Source: Strobilurus pachycystidiatus (taxonomy: Eukaryota > Basidiomycota > Agaricomycetes > Agaricales > Physalacriaceae). Taken from it: 64,000 bases of DNA. Shown here piece after piece: positions 24,571 through 37,059 of this stretch. How positions within the stretch are numbered: position 1 is the stretch's first letter; every line of letters begins with the position of its first letter. The notes beneath the pieces were generated by a model that did not search any database, was not told where the DNA came from, and saw only the letters and a list, made by a program, of their open reading frames with translations. Both the position numbers and the translations under genes were made by a program. Location of the stretch: positions 682,001 to 746,000 of the forward strand of contig JAHLMK010000003.1 in the NCBI GenBank assembly GCA_019915135.1. Reading direction: 5' to 3'.

Positions 24571-26010
24571 TGCAGCTGATCCGGTTTTTGGACCTGCCGG
24601 CGAATGAGCGCAGGTCCCGAATAGCTCAGCTCAGGGATGACCATTACGTGCGCAGGTACTAAATGGCAGTGTGAATCATATTTGGGTCATATTTGGGCTG
24701 TGGGTGTCGCACGGTAGGCTACTGAACCTGTGTCTCGTGTATGGCGCGGCCGGCCGCGACACTTTCCGCTGGCCGGCCACGTCACTTTATCTTGTCATGA
24801 CTTTCCTCACCTGTCCCACAAAGGGAGAGGGAAACCCCTGACCGGGACTTTCCGCTCTTTGCTTCGTGCCGTCGTCATCGTTCGACGTTTCATTTGCTGC
24901 TTGCATGCTTTGCCATTCTCCGCGGCGTGTTTCTCCCTTCAATACGGTTCTCTACGGCCTCGCTTCGTCACTACCAAGACGCGCCTAGTCCTTCGGAGGA
25001 CCCTGGACGCTCAAGTCAAGGACGGAAAATACCCTCGCGGACGGTGCCTTGGGATCTGGGGGCTCACTACCTTCTCTTGGTCTGGAAAAGTGTCCGGCGT
25101 CTCTCGGCCAGAGACGAGAATTGACAGGCGCTACAGGCGCTACAGCGTTCGTGGCACTTCCCCCTTCTTTCGATTTTTTATTGTCCAAGCAACCATTCGC
25201 TTTCACTCACGAAAATTCTGAAGAAGTGTGTGGGATCTCAGTCTGGGGAAAACAGCATGCTACGGCGTACCCTTGGGATTCGGGGGTGCGCTTTTCGTGA
25301 TCTGGAGAGGGGAAGCGGAGCTTTGCATCGTTCATGTGAGGGACCATATCTAACTACGATATATCCCTTGTCTAGCACAGTCCGAACCCTTCATCCGTCA
25401 CGGTAGAGTTTGGTATCTTCGCCATCACCTATCCAACAATTCGGTCAAAGCGGCCAACTGCACTCTGTATGTTTCATCTGCGGTCTTGATGCCGCAACCC
25501 ATGCATCTTCTTCTGTTGCCTGGACCTCATCTCCCCACGACGTAGAGTTGATCACCGTTTCCACATTCGCCTTCGCGAGACACACGAACACCAAATTGGG
25601 AGTTAGCAGACGTCCCGCTGGGAGTGAGCGTAGCCACACATTGACAGGCACGCATCACGATGATGTAGGTTCGGACTAGCCTGGAAACCCGGCTCTAGTA
25701 GCGAAGACAGTCGTTCGCTGTATAGAGGAATAAGCGCATCTCAAGTACCCGATTGATGAAATATTCGCATTGGCAAAGTTGGGGCTTTTCCCCATGGAGC
25801 ATGATGCATACAAGAGGTTCCGATCTGACAGCAAGCATTGTATGTATTGAATGAGGGCTCGCATGAGGTCTCGCGCGCACCCCAGAATCCTGATTGCCTT
25901 CTTCGAGCTGTCACCGGTTTGAAGAGAGTGGGAGCGATTCGGATGGACCTCCGTTCTCAGATGATAGGCGCTGTCGATATGGACACATTCAAGTGGACAG
26001 CCATCTAGAG
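24571..26010. other. No supported gene
   Basis: The first 100 bp are degraded satellite. After that are open frames without recognisable motifs. A short plus-strand stretch near 25746-25840 (PIDEIFALAKLGLFPMEH) reads like a coding remnant but has no consistent neighbours. The promoter of the TMEM53-like gene should lie just before 26011. Confidence 0.5.
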
Positions 26011-27065
26011 ATGCCAGTGACTGACGATATTCTCTCCAAGCTCAACGTTCAGCCACTAGCGCGCGATATCTACATCACAAATGGCTCCAGTGCTTCCCAA
26101 GCGCCGTTTCAATATCGCTCCTCAGACCCTCAGTGCGTCAAATTCGCTTTGCGAATGACAGTTACCGATGATGTCGTTCTAGGCTCATCATAATCTTTGG
26201 CTGGATGGATGCACCCGCCAAGCTCGTCTTCTCCAAGTACGCTGCTCGACATCGAGAAATTTATCCAAATAGCAACATCATCGTGGTCTGCTCCCATACC
26301 GGATTCATGTGGTGGACAGAAAAACGCCGGGAAGCAAACCTCCGACCACTGGCCGAGTACCTGATGCAAACCTTGTTCATGTCCAGCCAAGCGACTCCAG
26401 GAGGCGTACTGTTGCATGTTCTTTCAAATGGTCAGTGTTCATGCCTTGTGTCGCGCTCTCCGTCCGTCTCGTCTGAAGCCTGTTCCTTAGGCGGTGCCCT
26501 TAACCTCCTCATACTTTCGAATGTTCTGCATAAACTGTTTGCAGCCTCCTCCATCAAGGAGATCCCACAGATTCGCATGTCCATAGTCCTGGACTCGACT
26601 CCCGGCAACGGCGAATGGACAAGCGCTTATACGACATTCCTCACTGGATTGAACATTCACAAACCCGGAATAAGCCTCGCGAAGGGTGCCGTAGCAGGCG
26701 CGACATCCGCTATCTGGGCTGGTTACACACTCAAGAATATGGTAGAGGGCGTAGACGGGCTTTTCAAGCGGCTCCACACCTTTCTACTGAGGGAGGATAT
26801 CTTGCCATGCTCGACGGAGATGCCGCACCCTCGGTTATACGTCTACGCCACTTCGGACACCATGGTTCCGTACGCGTCCATTGACGAGCATCTCCGTCAG
26901 CTCAGTTGTAATCGGTCACTGGCTTATAAAGAGAAAGGGAGGACAGTGTGGGTGCGGAGGATGGATGGCAAAGGACACCTAGCTGGCAACCGCGGACTAC
27001 CCGAGTACTGGGAGTTGATTCGCTCCACTTGGGATGCTAGCGCGCCCATCAGAACAAAGCTGTAA
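26011..27065 (+). CDS. TMEM53/DUF829-family alpha/beta hydrolase, about 310 aa
   Basis: Exons 26011..26132, 26183..26430 and 26491..27065. The 50-nt first intron rejoins SSDPQ to LIIIFGWMDAPAKLV, the hallmark start of DUF829 (TMEM53-like) proteins. The second intron is 60 nt and in frame, joining LSNG to GALNLL. Further family features are VLDSTPG (the region after the usual nucleophile strand), PRLYVYATSDTMVPY (the acid strand with Asp) and MDGKGHLAGN (the catalytic His). The family adopts the alpha/beta hydrolase fold and is often at the nuclear or ER membrane in animals; the substrate is unknown. An in-frame ATG at 25894 would add 39 residues, but the conserved part begins after 26011. The gene looks intact and converges on the asparagine synthetase gene. 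Confidence 0.8.
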
Positions 27066-27237
27066 TAATGGCACAATTCGTACATCCGCGTCCATGCATA
27101 GTTAACAGTATACAATTGATCTTCATTTATCTCTCCATGATCGAGATTGGCGGCGCACAACACTAATTATACAAATAAACGTCCACCTCTCTGCATACAA
27201 TGGTTTTGAGGGCGCCTGTCGACTCGGACAGCACAGT

Positions 27238-29838
27238 TCAAAAGACTGCCTTTGGCACCCCAAACCGTTCTTGAAGAACCACGAAACTTAGAGCCCAGAG
27301 CAGTCTCCTCGCCTTGCGATCCAATCCTCCATCTTGAGGCGACTCTGGGTTCTCCAAAAACGCTCGCAATTCCTGATCGACCGCCGCCCACGATATGAAC
27401 CCCACGCGTTGAACTCTCTCTTTGGTCAAATGCGTCGACAGATGTTCTTGCATAGGGGTTCTCATTGGCGGGGAGAGTCCGGAGGTCGCCTGGACAATAG
27501 GGAGAGGTGCGTTGAACATGGACTTCTTGATATTGAATATCTCCGGTGTGACGAAGGGGCGAACGGCCTCGCGAAGTATCCACTTTTCCCTGAAAATCCA
27601 CGAAGGAGTGGCACCTTCGCTAACTGTAGGACGAATCTTCAAAGACCTAAATGATAACTAGTGAGTGAATCAAGAATAGAGCCGAGATATACGTACACCG
27701 GAAGACTGTTCACATACTCTACGAGTATGTGATCCAGATAGGGTGGTCTACCTTCGACTCCGTTCGCCATCTCGGGTCGATCACCTAAGTGGTTGAGAAT
27801 GAGATTACCAAGCGATGCTTTCTGCACGACGTACTATCATAGCTCATCAGTAAGAAAAGAATGGGAGGAGAAATGCCGCACTTACCAACGCCCCGTGAAG
27901 GGCATGCCATCGCCCTTCCTTGATCTTTCGTCTAACCCCCTCCGGCATTCCCTCCGCAATGCTCTTACTTATGTCCGGGTGACCCCATCTCCTTAGCACA
28001 GCTTCCTCAAACCAGTTCGCCGGGGGACTTGTAGTACCGATGACCCTATGAGTCAACAAATCACCCAGCATCTCCCTTCCCATCTTACAATCCGTCAACG
28101 ACATGTCCGAGAGCGTCACATGATCCTGTTCTCGGGGGCGCGAGGTTATGTCCTTCAGTGCAGCCATGCGCGCGGAGAATGGCGGGAGAGGAAGGAGAGA
28201 GGGATACATGATGGGCGTGAGAGTGTCAGTGTGGCGTAAAAAATCGGGCATGAGGTAGTTGTAACCTCCAAAAATTTCGTCAGCACCTTCGCCTGAGAGG
28301 ACAACCTTGGCAATTAGAATTTGTGTGAGAAGCAATGTCGTTGTAAAGAGATTATACTCTACCTTGAACCCAGCTTCCTTGACCGCGCGATTGAGTATAA
28401 TCTTCCCAGCACCATGTAAATACATCAATGGCGCCTCCGAGTGCCACACAGAGTTGTTGAACTCGTTGACGAGGTCTTGCTCTGAGGGTTTTACGAAATG
28501 CATGCGAGCACCGATGGACTGCGCCATTCGATGCGCAACAGGCGCTTCATCAACATCAGGCCGATCTGATACAACAGTATCAGCACAAACGAAGAAATTC
28601 GATGAAATTATACCGACCTGGAAACGCCAACGTAAAGACGTCGAGCCTTTCTGGCTCCCTTCCTGTCCTTTCGCCCTCCTCTTGCAAAGCCTCGGCGATG
28701 ATACCAGCAACGGCCGCACTGTCGATTCCGCCGCTCAAGTTCACGGCGAAAGGTACGTCGGAACGCATCCGCAGCCGGACTGAAGTGACAAGGTGAGAAC
28801 GAACGGTATGAATGGCCTCTTCGAGGGACGGGGAGGACATTGGCGCGTCTTGACCAGCGTCGGAAGAGCCGATTGCATTCACAGGCCCACTGATAGCACC
28901 GCGGAGCGATGGCTGAGAAGACCCCTCCATGAGACCGGAAATGGGCGATACGATCTTGTGTTCCTCGGCATATTCATGATCCCAGTATTGAACTCTCCTG
29001 AAATGTCCGGCTGAGTCGTATGTGATATAGAAACCTGGTGGTACCTATCAGAACCAAATCGTCAACGAGGTAAATAGTGACAAGTAAAGAAATCACCTTG
29101 TAGACGCTTTTGAATACAGTCCTATCGTCCCCATATTCGCCTTGATGCACTATACTTTCAACGTTCCATTCTGGCTTCCATCCCATGGCAAGAAAGGCCT
29201 TCATTTCACTGGCCATTAACAGCCGTCTTCGCGTTGATCCGTTCCCATCCGCATCAACGCTGACCTCGTCATGAAAGGTGTAATAGAGCGGTTTGATGCC
29301 AAAGCGATCTCTCGCTGCGAAGCAAAGTTGACGCTCCTCATCATAAAGCACGAAGGCGAATTCGCCGCGGAGGTGCGGGAGAAGAGAGATTCCATATATC
29401 GCGTATCTAGGAAGAGACGTTTGTGATCAGATTTTGTTTAGCTGAGGCAATAACATACAATCCCAAGACCAGCTCCGAATCGCTGTTGGTTTTGAACACT
29501 ACGCCCCGAGCTTCGCACTCTGCGCGAATACGATCATACTCGTAGATCTCCCCGTTCACGACACAATGTATGGCATCGTTCGGGCTCTGAGTTTCCGCTA
29601 GATTTGCGCGTTCCAGGTTGCGCGTCATTCCCATAGGCTGAGCGCCGTGGAGAGGATCTATGATGGAGAGGCGGACATGGCCCAAACCAACACGACCGTC
29701 GGTGGAAACCCAAATCCCACTACCATCTGGACCGCGGTGTGATATAGTGTTGAGCGAGGCGGCGAGCGGATCGTGAAGGTCGACTTGAACATCCGCGAGA
29801 GGCTGAGACTCGTAACATATAGCGACTATACCACACAT
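27238..29838 (-). CDS. Asparagine synthetase, glutamine-hydrolysing
   Basis: The minus-strand start is [11 protein letters not shown]: Cys2 is the glutaminase nucleophile of class II amidotransferases. The N-terminal domain continues with [33 protein letters not shown] and ASEMKAF. The synthetase domain has the PP-loop [14 protein letters not shown], then [13 protein letters not shown] and [10 protein letters not shown]. Six or more short introns join these blocks in frame, for example restoring GLYAIYGIS and [11 protein letters not shown]. The enzyme makes asparagine from aspartate, glutamine and ATP in the cytosol. The length, about 700 aa, is larger than yeast ASN1 and fits the second fungal type with a longer spacer between the domains. 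No lesion was found, so this is probably a resident host gene. Confidence 0.9.
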
Positions 29839-30689
29839 GGCAGGCCGTCACGGTGATGTATAGTGTGGGAAGTAGAGAAGGTCCTCGAATGAAGAACGGA
29901 GACACTCGGTGAACATGCCAGTGATCTAAATGTAGCACACGGAAACGGCGTAGCTGCATCGAGAGTTGAACCCATCACCTGCAGTTTCACTGCAACACGC
30001 GGTGTAGCGGTCGTAGTATTGTCGCTGATCGGGATCTAGTGACATCCCCGTCTGCGCGAAAAGGAGAACATGTATCCATCCAGGAGTCAGATCGCTCAAT
30101 CAATCAACGAATACACGGTGTCCGGACGATAATTACCTGCAAATCAGAATCAATAATACAGGACGGGCCCCGATCTCCTAAACTTGCCTCGTGAACTCTG
30201 CTTCTCACTCTGCCCTTGTCGACGAACTTGGCGAAATGTCCTTGATCAAACGTAACTGCATATCAAGTAGTAGCGTCCCGGTAGCGTCCTAAGCATGTAA
30301 GGTTCAAGAAGTAGGAACGGAATGATCCGAACGAAGTGACAATTACTGTAATAATTATTTATTTACCCCCACATCCAGAATATCAGTCCCAGTATTGATC
30401 TGTCATGAGGACGTGCATAGATTCGTGGCAGCAAGTGCACAAGGCCATCACGCATGCTTCTCAGTTGAATCCAAGTATCTATTCAAACCCCCCACCACTC
30501 ACGCAGCATGAAAGTACATGCGAAATCATCTGCGGACAACGGGATAGATCACTGCACTTGCCCCACCACCCACCCAACAGCCCGCCAAGCCCGCTCCGCG
30601 ACGGCTGGACCTTCTCTTCCTCCTGCACGGCCTTCTCCTCCGTGTCCATCCTCCGTGTCTATGTCTGCGTCCTCTTCTCCTCCACCTCC
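29839..30689. other. No gene seen
   Basis: Upstream region of the asparagine synthetase, probably holding its promoter. The CT-rich stretch at 30540-30730 is proline/serine-coding in any frame and looks non-coding. Confidence 0.5.
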
Positions 30690-32414
30690 GCCTGCACCAT
30701 CCCCGCCCTCTGCATCCCCGCCTTCATATGCATCTCCACATAGGCAAGCGCAATATTGAAAAACGGCGGCTTCTTGTACGACTTGTGGTCCTGGTCCTGA
30801 TCCACCGCGCCGCCATTGTGAACCGCGTCTCGTTCTCGTGCTCTCCGCGTCAAAGTGGACAGTTCGGAGTCGGTAAGGGGGAAGAAGCCTAGTTCGGGAG
30901 GAGAGGAGGAGAGAGATGCGATTTCGTCACGCGGGGATGTGGATGGCGGGGTGCTTGTAAAGTGTTACTGCCTCGGCCTATTTCTTGACGGCAGCAAAGC
31001 ATGGTGCGAGATATAGACATCTGTACTAAAATAAGTATCAAGATTGTTTGAGTTACAAGCACTACCCACCTATTCGCTTTCGGGGAAGATATGAGATCCG
31101 TGCATCTACGCCAGAGGCAAGACACCAAGGCCGGGATTGTCGTCGACAATGCTCAGGGCGCGTCTGGTAAGGTATGCTTGACGGTGCCCAGAAGCTTGAC
31201 TGCCGCAGGATGGACAGTACTGTCTGTCTGACCTTTGGCGGCGTTCGGTAGCAGAGCCTGCATGAGATGAAGATCACGTTGCATGCGTCGCGAGATGAGC
31301 TGGTACACGATATAGGCATGTACGAATTGGATGTCGCGACTCGCGAGATCCTCCGGCGGAAGTACTCTGATGATCATCTGAGAACAGAAAAATTATATGA
31401 GAAGGGTAGAGTTACCTGCTGAGATTCTGGAAGTCTCCTGGCGACTTCCTCGGCATCGCTCAGGGCGAGAAGAATGGCATCCAAGGCGGCAACGCTCTTT
31501 TTCGGATTGGATTTACCTTGCCCGTCCGCCTCCAGTCTCGACTGCGCGTCATACACGTCTACCAGCTCCGTTGCGCACAGGTACCTGCTCGCCCTGCCAT
31601 ACGTCCTCGACCAGCTTGCGCTCGCCGCCGGTCGACTGCTCCTGCTGAAAAGGTAGCCAACAGCGAATCACGGCCATCTGTCAGCACGCTCTGGGCTTTG
31701 TCGACGGTCTAAGCCTCAGAACGACTCAGCGCGTGTGCACAGTCTCGAAACTCCGCTCTGATCTCGTCTGCGAATAGCGTCGCGAGGGCCTGATCTCTTC
31801 CGGTCCGGATAGCACCTACGAGCTCATCAAGGAGGTGCATAGCTACGCTCAGCTGCACCAAGGAATCCGCTCTGTAGCGCAGAAAACGTCCGTTCAAGAC
31901 GAGGGTATGAATGGTGACCTCGAGGAGACCTTCAGCCGACAGACGGGACGATGCGTAGAGAGTCTGGCAGTGGGAGAGCAGCTGTGTGGACCAGTTGACG
32001 CTGCGCCTGAATCGGCCCGTAGCGCTGTGACGGAGTGTGCTGGCGTGGTCCACGTCTTTGCGCGATTGGGCGAGTAGATCCTGCGAATATGCCCATGCGC
32101 GCTCGGATTCCATGAGGAGAAGCTGGAGGCTGTCGTTGACGATGAATTTGAGGATTTGCGTTCACGAAATGAACACGTACTGGCCATCCTTGATTGTCTC
32201 CGCCTTCAGAGCAGGTAATTTCTTGAACTCGCGCCCTTTTCCGTGGGTCATCTTCAGCGACGACCGGATACGATGAGTGCGGTTGGCGCAGTGTTTTCTG
32301 GGAAATTCGTGAGCAAGTTGGAACATATTTCTGGTCGAAATCCGGACCGGTATCGAGGAAAGTCATGGTAGCGCAATCCATATGCGTTCCGCTGTTCGTT
32401 GGCGAGCTGCAGTG
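30690..32414 (-). pseudogene. SRP68: SRP68 (signal recognition particle 68-kDa subunit) pseudogene, 5' truncated
   Basis: On the minus strand, exon-like blocks follow the order of SRP68: LQLANEQRNAYGLRYHDF, CANRTHRIRSSLKMTHGKG, LQLLLMESERAWAYSQ, ATGRFRRSVNWSTQLLSHC, then a GGERKLVEDVWQGEQVPVRN block, LVDVYDAQ, ILLALSDAEEVARRL, RDIQFVHAYIVYQLISRRM, LSIVDDNPG, RCLYLAPCF and, near 30745, KPPFFNIALAYVEM. SRP68 binds SRP RNA with SRP72 for ER targeting and is essential and normally single-copy. Introns are retained (for example 50 nt between YHDFPRYR and KHCANRT), so this is not a retrocopy. Lesions include a TAG at 31709-31711, a two-base loss between VPVRN and ELVDVY, a further frame change after IVDDNPG, and a TAG where a Tyr codon is expected after AAVKK. 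The copy starts abruptly at an intron remnant near 32415-32435, so the first exon is missing. Confidence 0.85.
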
Positions 32415-32833
32415 CTGTGAATGATGTTAGGTATGAGGGCCCCCCCCGGACAATATTATAGTTACACGTGTTGTCATCACATTTAGATTGTCCTTAACAT
32501 TACAAATTCATTGAGGCAGTTTACAATGATGCCAAATTTTTTTTTGACAGGATTATGTCTGGGTTGTAAATTTGCCGCGCCCAATTTTGAGCGGGGCATA
32601 GTGTTTACATGAGCATTTTTACTTTGACAGAATCGAGGTGACACGCATGTTTTGATTTATATTCTAGTTTTACTCTGATATTCTGCTACTCAGACTTATC
32701 ATACAGTGGATGAGAAGAGTTGACAACACAAGTCTTGTTTAAGAATCATACTTACAAAGATAACACTGTGTTTGTAGACGCAATTTAGCATCAGCTGATG
32801 CTGAATTAGCAACGGGCTCAAAATTACGATTTG
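32415..32833. other. AT-rich spacer, no gene
   Basis: Begins with a remnant of an SRP68 intron, then a C-run at 32442-32449 and about 380 bp of AT-rich DNA unlike the GC-rich surroundings. It is probably the 5' part of the integrase-type element. I found no convincing terminal repeat. Confidence 0.5.
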
Positions 32834-34908
32834 ATGGGAATTTTGATGGCTCAGGCACATGCTCGGACCGACCTACCCCGAGTTCCTTATCCAATCCTAT
32901 CATCTCCTGCCATGTTGCCTCGGCTGCTACTCCTCATCATCGGGTTTCTGTATCTGTTACAGCACACTGATGCTAGTACAAATTCCAATAATCCCCTGAA
33001 TCTTCAAGATGACAGCTTTCTGACATCTACCTCTGTAACAGCAGCATATACGGAACTGTGTCGACGAGTCGGTATTGCCGTTCAAGCACAAGTAGGCAAT
33101 ATTGCACGCATTCAGCTGGAAGAGCGAGCTGTTCAAGACTTCTCACTTAGTCTTGAGGAGGTTTGGTTTCACTATCTCTACTCATGTCAAAGCTCAAGTC
33201 AATATATAGAACCAAGCATTTGTTACGCCTGCCGATTATCGTGTGATGTCCGACAGCATCACTGAAATGCTCAATGCTTTGGCCTCTGCCGTAGAACTGT
33301 CTCGTGATGAGACTGCTATGACTGCGTTGCCTGTAGAGGTTGCATCTACTTTGTCTTCTTTACTACCTCAAGCTAACACCGTCATATACTAGGCATCTTA
33401 TCTTGTACATACTGGCCGCCCAGGACGTCCACGCAGAGAAATCAATCCTGAATACCTCGAGGGTGGACTCCGCTTCCGTGGTCCCAGAGGTCTAGCACCA
33501 GTCTTTGACTGCTCCGCACGAACAGTTCGGCGTCGAGCACTTGAATATGGGCTTGCTGAACCCTGTCCTCCAGTATACGTGGACTTTCAAGACGAGGAGT
33601 CAGGCCAGTTTATCCGGCTCTATCATCCAGATGGTGTTCTTCCATCCTCACGAAGCAGTCTTAGCGATGAAGACTTGGATCGTGTCATTCAACATATTCT
33701 TAAGATCTTTCCTTCATTTGGACGATCTATGATTACAGGACATCTTCGCCATCTAGGACACAATGTGCCTCGAGAACGGCTTCGTGCCTCGTATGAGCGT
33801 GTCATGGGCACACCGGCATATCTAGTCACACGTACTATCACTCGCCGCGTCTACAGAGTAGCAGGACCCAATTCATTATGGCACCATGATGGTCAACACG
33901 GTATGCTATCTGTCAGTTATATACTCTTATCCTGGGATTCTCAACTATACTTAGCGCTTATACGTTTCCGCATTGTTATCCATGCTTTTGTTGATGGGTT
34001 TTCACGCTTGGTTACGGGTATCCGTGCCAGTGCTAACAACCTCAGCGCAACCGTCCTTCAGCTGTTTGAGGATGCCTGTACTGCTCATGGAATACCTAGC
34101 CGTGTTCGCGGTGACCACGGCGTCGAGAACCTTGGTGTTGCAGAGTTTATGGAAACTAATTTTGGTGCCGAACGTGGATCATACATCTGGGGACGGTATG
34201 AATCTGCTATGAATACGGTCTATATGCTCACGCCAATATAGAAGCGTTCATAATATCCGTATTGAACGACTGTGGCGCGACGTTACACGTGGCTTTGGAT
34301 CCAAGTGGAAGACCTTCTTTGAAGAGCTAGAGGTCTACGCCGGACTGTTACACGATAATTCGGCTCATATTTGGCTTCTTCATTATCTCTTCCTCCCCTC
34401 TGTTAACCAGGATGCAATTGAGTGGGCCAAGGCGTGGAATAACCATCCACTTACCATACCCAACGAGCGTCAGCGGAGCCCACAAGATCTTTTCTTTTTT
34501 GGGCAAATACAGAATGGTCATCGCGACATGACTAGATTTCTAGGCGAAGAAATTGAGGAAGATGAGGATCCAGAAGTCCTCGGAGATATTGGGACATACG
34601 GTGTGGACTGGCAGGAGTTGGATAACGGCGAAATTCTGCGTCATCATAATGCGCACAACGATCCCAATACTGTCATGGACATCCTCCCAGATGGTACTCA
34701 AGCTGCGTTGAACTCTCGCCATCCTCCTCACTTCTCGCTGGTGGAAGTACCCGATACGGACTGTCCGTTGACGGTTGAAGAGCTTGATATGCTCAACGAT
34801 CACCTTCTGGGAATGCCAGAGATGCAGTCTAGGGATATGCGTCACCGTCGTAGTGTCTGGATGGAAGCCTTCCGATTCATAAACGAAGTTATAGCTGGTC
34901 AATCCTAG
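32834..34908 (+). CDS. Integrase-core (DDE) transposase, 623 aa
   Basis: Exons 32834..33160, 33210..33338, 33393..33900, 33955..34195 and 34242..34908 give 1,872 nt in one frame. After a helical N-terminal region comes a helix-turn-helix block ([15 protein letters not shown] then [16 protein letters not shown]) and an RNase H-like core: [20 protein letters not shown] with the first Asp, [10 protein letters not shown] with the second Asp, and [11 protein letters not shown] with the Glu, 34 residues after the second Asp. The wording matches the integrase-core proteins widespread in fungi and some animals. The C-terminal 150 residues are acidic and not recognised. All catalytic residues are present, so the protein may be functional. 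It sits directly beside the truncated SRP68 copy, and its insertion could explain the loss of SRP68 exon 1. Confidence 0.8.
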
Positions 34909-36509
34909 ACAACTTTCTTGTTATATACTGAATGCTACCATCACATCTCTTGCTTCTATGAACGTATGGCGTCCCCCGCAGCAGTCAAACTTGTCAAATA
35001 TAATTATCCTCGCTCGGAGCGAGCCACTTCTGTGATCCAGCGGCAGGCGCAGCATCGCACAATTGTCTGGACAACGCCTTGCTGCCGTGAGGTGGTGAGA
35101 CGGTGTTGCAGGAAGGGTGGTTACAGAGGTGGTGGAGACTCTCAAGTAGGAATTCGGTTGAGATACGGTGAGATGGAACAACACGGGGTGATCCACTTTG
35201 CATCCTCATTATTTCTCACTGGGCCTCAATATATGTCAATGAGAATATATATTGATAGTCATAGTCATAGTAGTAGATACAGGTAATGATGCTACTAGTA
35301 CGGTGCGCCGAGCACGTATGCCAGACCCGGGAGCCCAGTTGCAATCCAGCGGCTGGCGCGGCGCCGCACAAGAATGCAGCGCCACATACCGAACCGCAGG
35401 AAATTGCCTCATCGGCCTCATGAAAATGAGGCAGAGAGGCGACGTCGTAGGAAGGGCGAGTGCGGAGGTCGTGGGGTGGTGGGGTGGAGAGAATGGGGGT
35501 GAGTATGCAGAATGGGGGTGGGGAGAGGAGAGTGGAGGGTGGGGAGGAGGGTGCAGGTGGTTATGTAGGGTGGGGTGGACATGGAAGTGTGGGCTGGGAG
35601 TAGAGGTGGTGCGAGGGGGGGTGGTGCGAGGGGTGGGCCGGGCGACAGCCCGATCCGGATCTTCGAGATCTCGGATGAGCTGCCGCGGAGACGGGGAACG
35701 GAGGGTGGAGGGGAGGCGGTGGTTCACCGACGTGAGCCGGTCATCGTCATCGTCGCCCAGGTCCACGTCCACCGTCCGTCGGCTGGCGGCCGTCCATCCG
35801 TCATTCGTCGTCGGTTGTCGTCACTGTTCCTCGTTGTTCCTCGCTGTCGCCGTCAGCCGCCGTCAGCCGTCGTCGGGGTCCTGCGTCGTCGGGCGTCCGC
35901 CGTCGTCCAACCGAGGCTGAAAAAAAAAACACTCACCTACTTTGCAGACCCCGGCAGGCGGTCTGGAAGCCCCAGATCCAAATCCAACAGAGCGCAGGCG
36001 GGAAATTGCATCCGCGCCGCTGCCCCAGCCCTCATCACACCCGCCTTCGCCGTCGTCGTCGTCCATAGATGCGGATGCCTCAGTCACGAGGGCTTACGCG
36101 AGTGACGGGCGTCGTCGCTGACGGCTTACGCGTTGCGTCGAATCCAAGCGTCATCCACGGCTCTTGAGGCCAGTGGAAGCGGCCCAGACGGCCAGGTTGG
36201 GGCTGGCGTCGTCCACGGTCGTCGTGCGTCGTCGTCGTCGTCCAGCGGTGGTGGTGGAGGTGGTGGTGGAGGTGGAGGAAGAGATCACGATCCGGGACCG
36301 GGATCACGATCCGGAACCGGGATCAAGTTGATCATTCCTGGTTCCGGATCCCAATCTCTCCACCAACCGCCACCTCGGCACCCTGCCCTCTGGCCAGTTC
36401 GTACGCTGGAGCGAGCCGGATGTCCATGGCCGTTGCCATGGACACGGATCTGAACGGGACGCGTAACCCCGTTCAAATGGGCGGTGAATCAGGCCAAGTG
36501 GTAAAATTA
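34909..36509. other. GC- and purine-rich DNA, no supported gene
   Basis: From 35430 to 35640 the plus strand is almost pure G/A/T with GGGGTGG runs, and 36230-36310 holds GGTGGTGGAGGTGG and four variants of GGGATCACGATCCGG. Long frames occur on both strands (for example minus 35236-35772, opening MDVDLGDDDDDRLTS) but consist of Pro/Ser/Thr/His runs. A minus-strand gene fragment is possible but not supported. Confidence 0.45.
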
Positions 36510-36570
36510 GGGGTAATCCAGTGGTTATAGCCACGGGCACCGTTGCCAGATTTCTGGTTATAACCACTGG
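36510..36570. repeat. Putative left inverted terminal repeat of the KDZ element
   Basis: Reads GGGGTAATCCAGTGGTTATA then GCCACGGGCACC and ends GGTTATAACCACTGG. The reverse complement of 48694-48755 starts GGGGAAACCCAGTGGATATA then GCCACAGAGCCA and ends GTGGATACAACCACACC. The two match at roughly three of four positions. Each end also contains its own GTGG-TATA-CCAC palindromes. Confidence 0.45.
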
Positions 36571-37059
36571 TGGGCTAGGGTTTACTGGCAGAGCCATTGA
36601 ACCCTAGCTTATGAGTTGTAGTGGATAATACCCTCTGCCATTGTCGGTCAAAAGATCAGTTTTGCGAATGGCGCCCGGCAACTCGGCAAACACGCATAAT
36701 ATTTCGGGAAATTCCGCCCCGCGGGGCGAAAAATTTGGCGGGCGGGCGGCTAGCTTTGCTTGTTGGGCTCGGGTATTCTTATATCACACTTGTGGATGAC
36801 TGTGTCAACGAATCAAGCGCCGCAGTGGATGGTATCACTACGGTATCGGTACCAGGACACAGGACATTCAAAATCTCTCGCCAATCGTCAGCTTGGCAAC
36901 GCGGAGTGGACCAAACAACTCCTTTGGGAGGGTGCGCGTTTCCCTCATTCGTGCCCGCCATTGTTTGCTGTTATATTGACTTTGTGCTGATTGTTTACAC
37001 TCTCTACCAACCCGCCACCATCGCTGGATTCTCCTCGACGCGTTTAACAGTACTCCATC

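Noticed and set aside
28038..29838. Asparagine synthetase as a pseudogene because its frames break many times
   Set aside because: Every break is resolved by a GT..AG intron of about 50 nt that rejoins conserved family motifs.
29950..30030. Possible tRNA on the minus strand (GGGTTCAACTC like a T-loop)
   Set aside because: The T-stem does not pair and no D-arm or anticodon stem can be drawn.
35252..36105. Long plus-strand frames in the GGTGG-rich region
   Set aside because: Composition bias alone explains them; opposite-strand frames are just as long and all are low-complexity.
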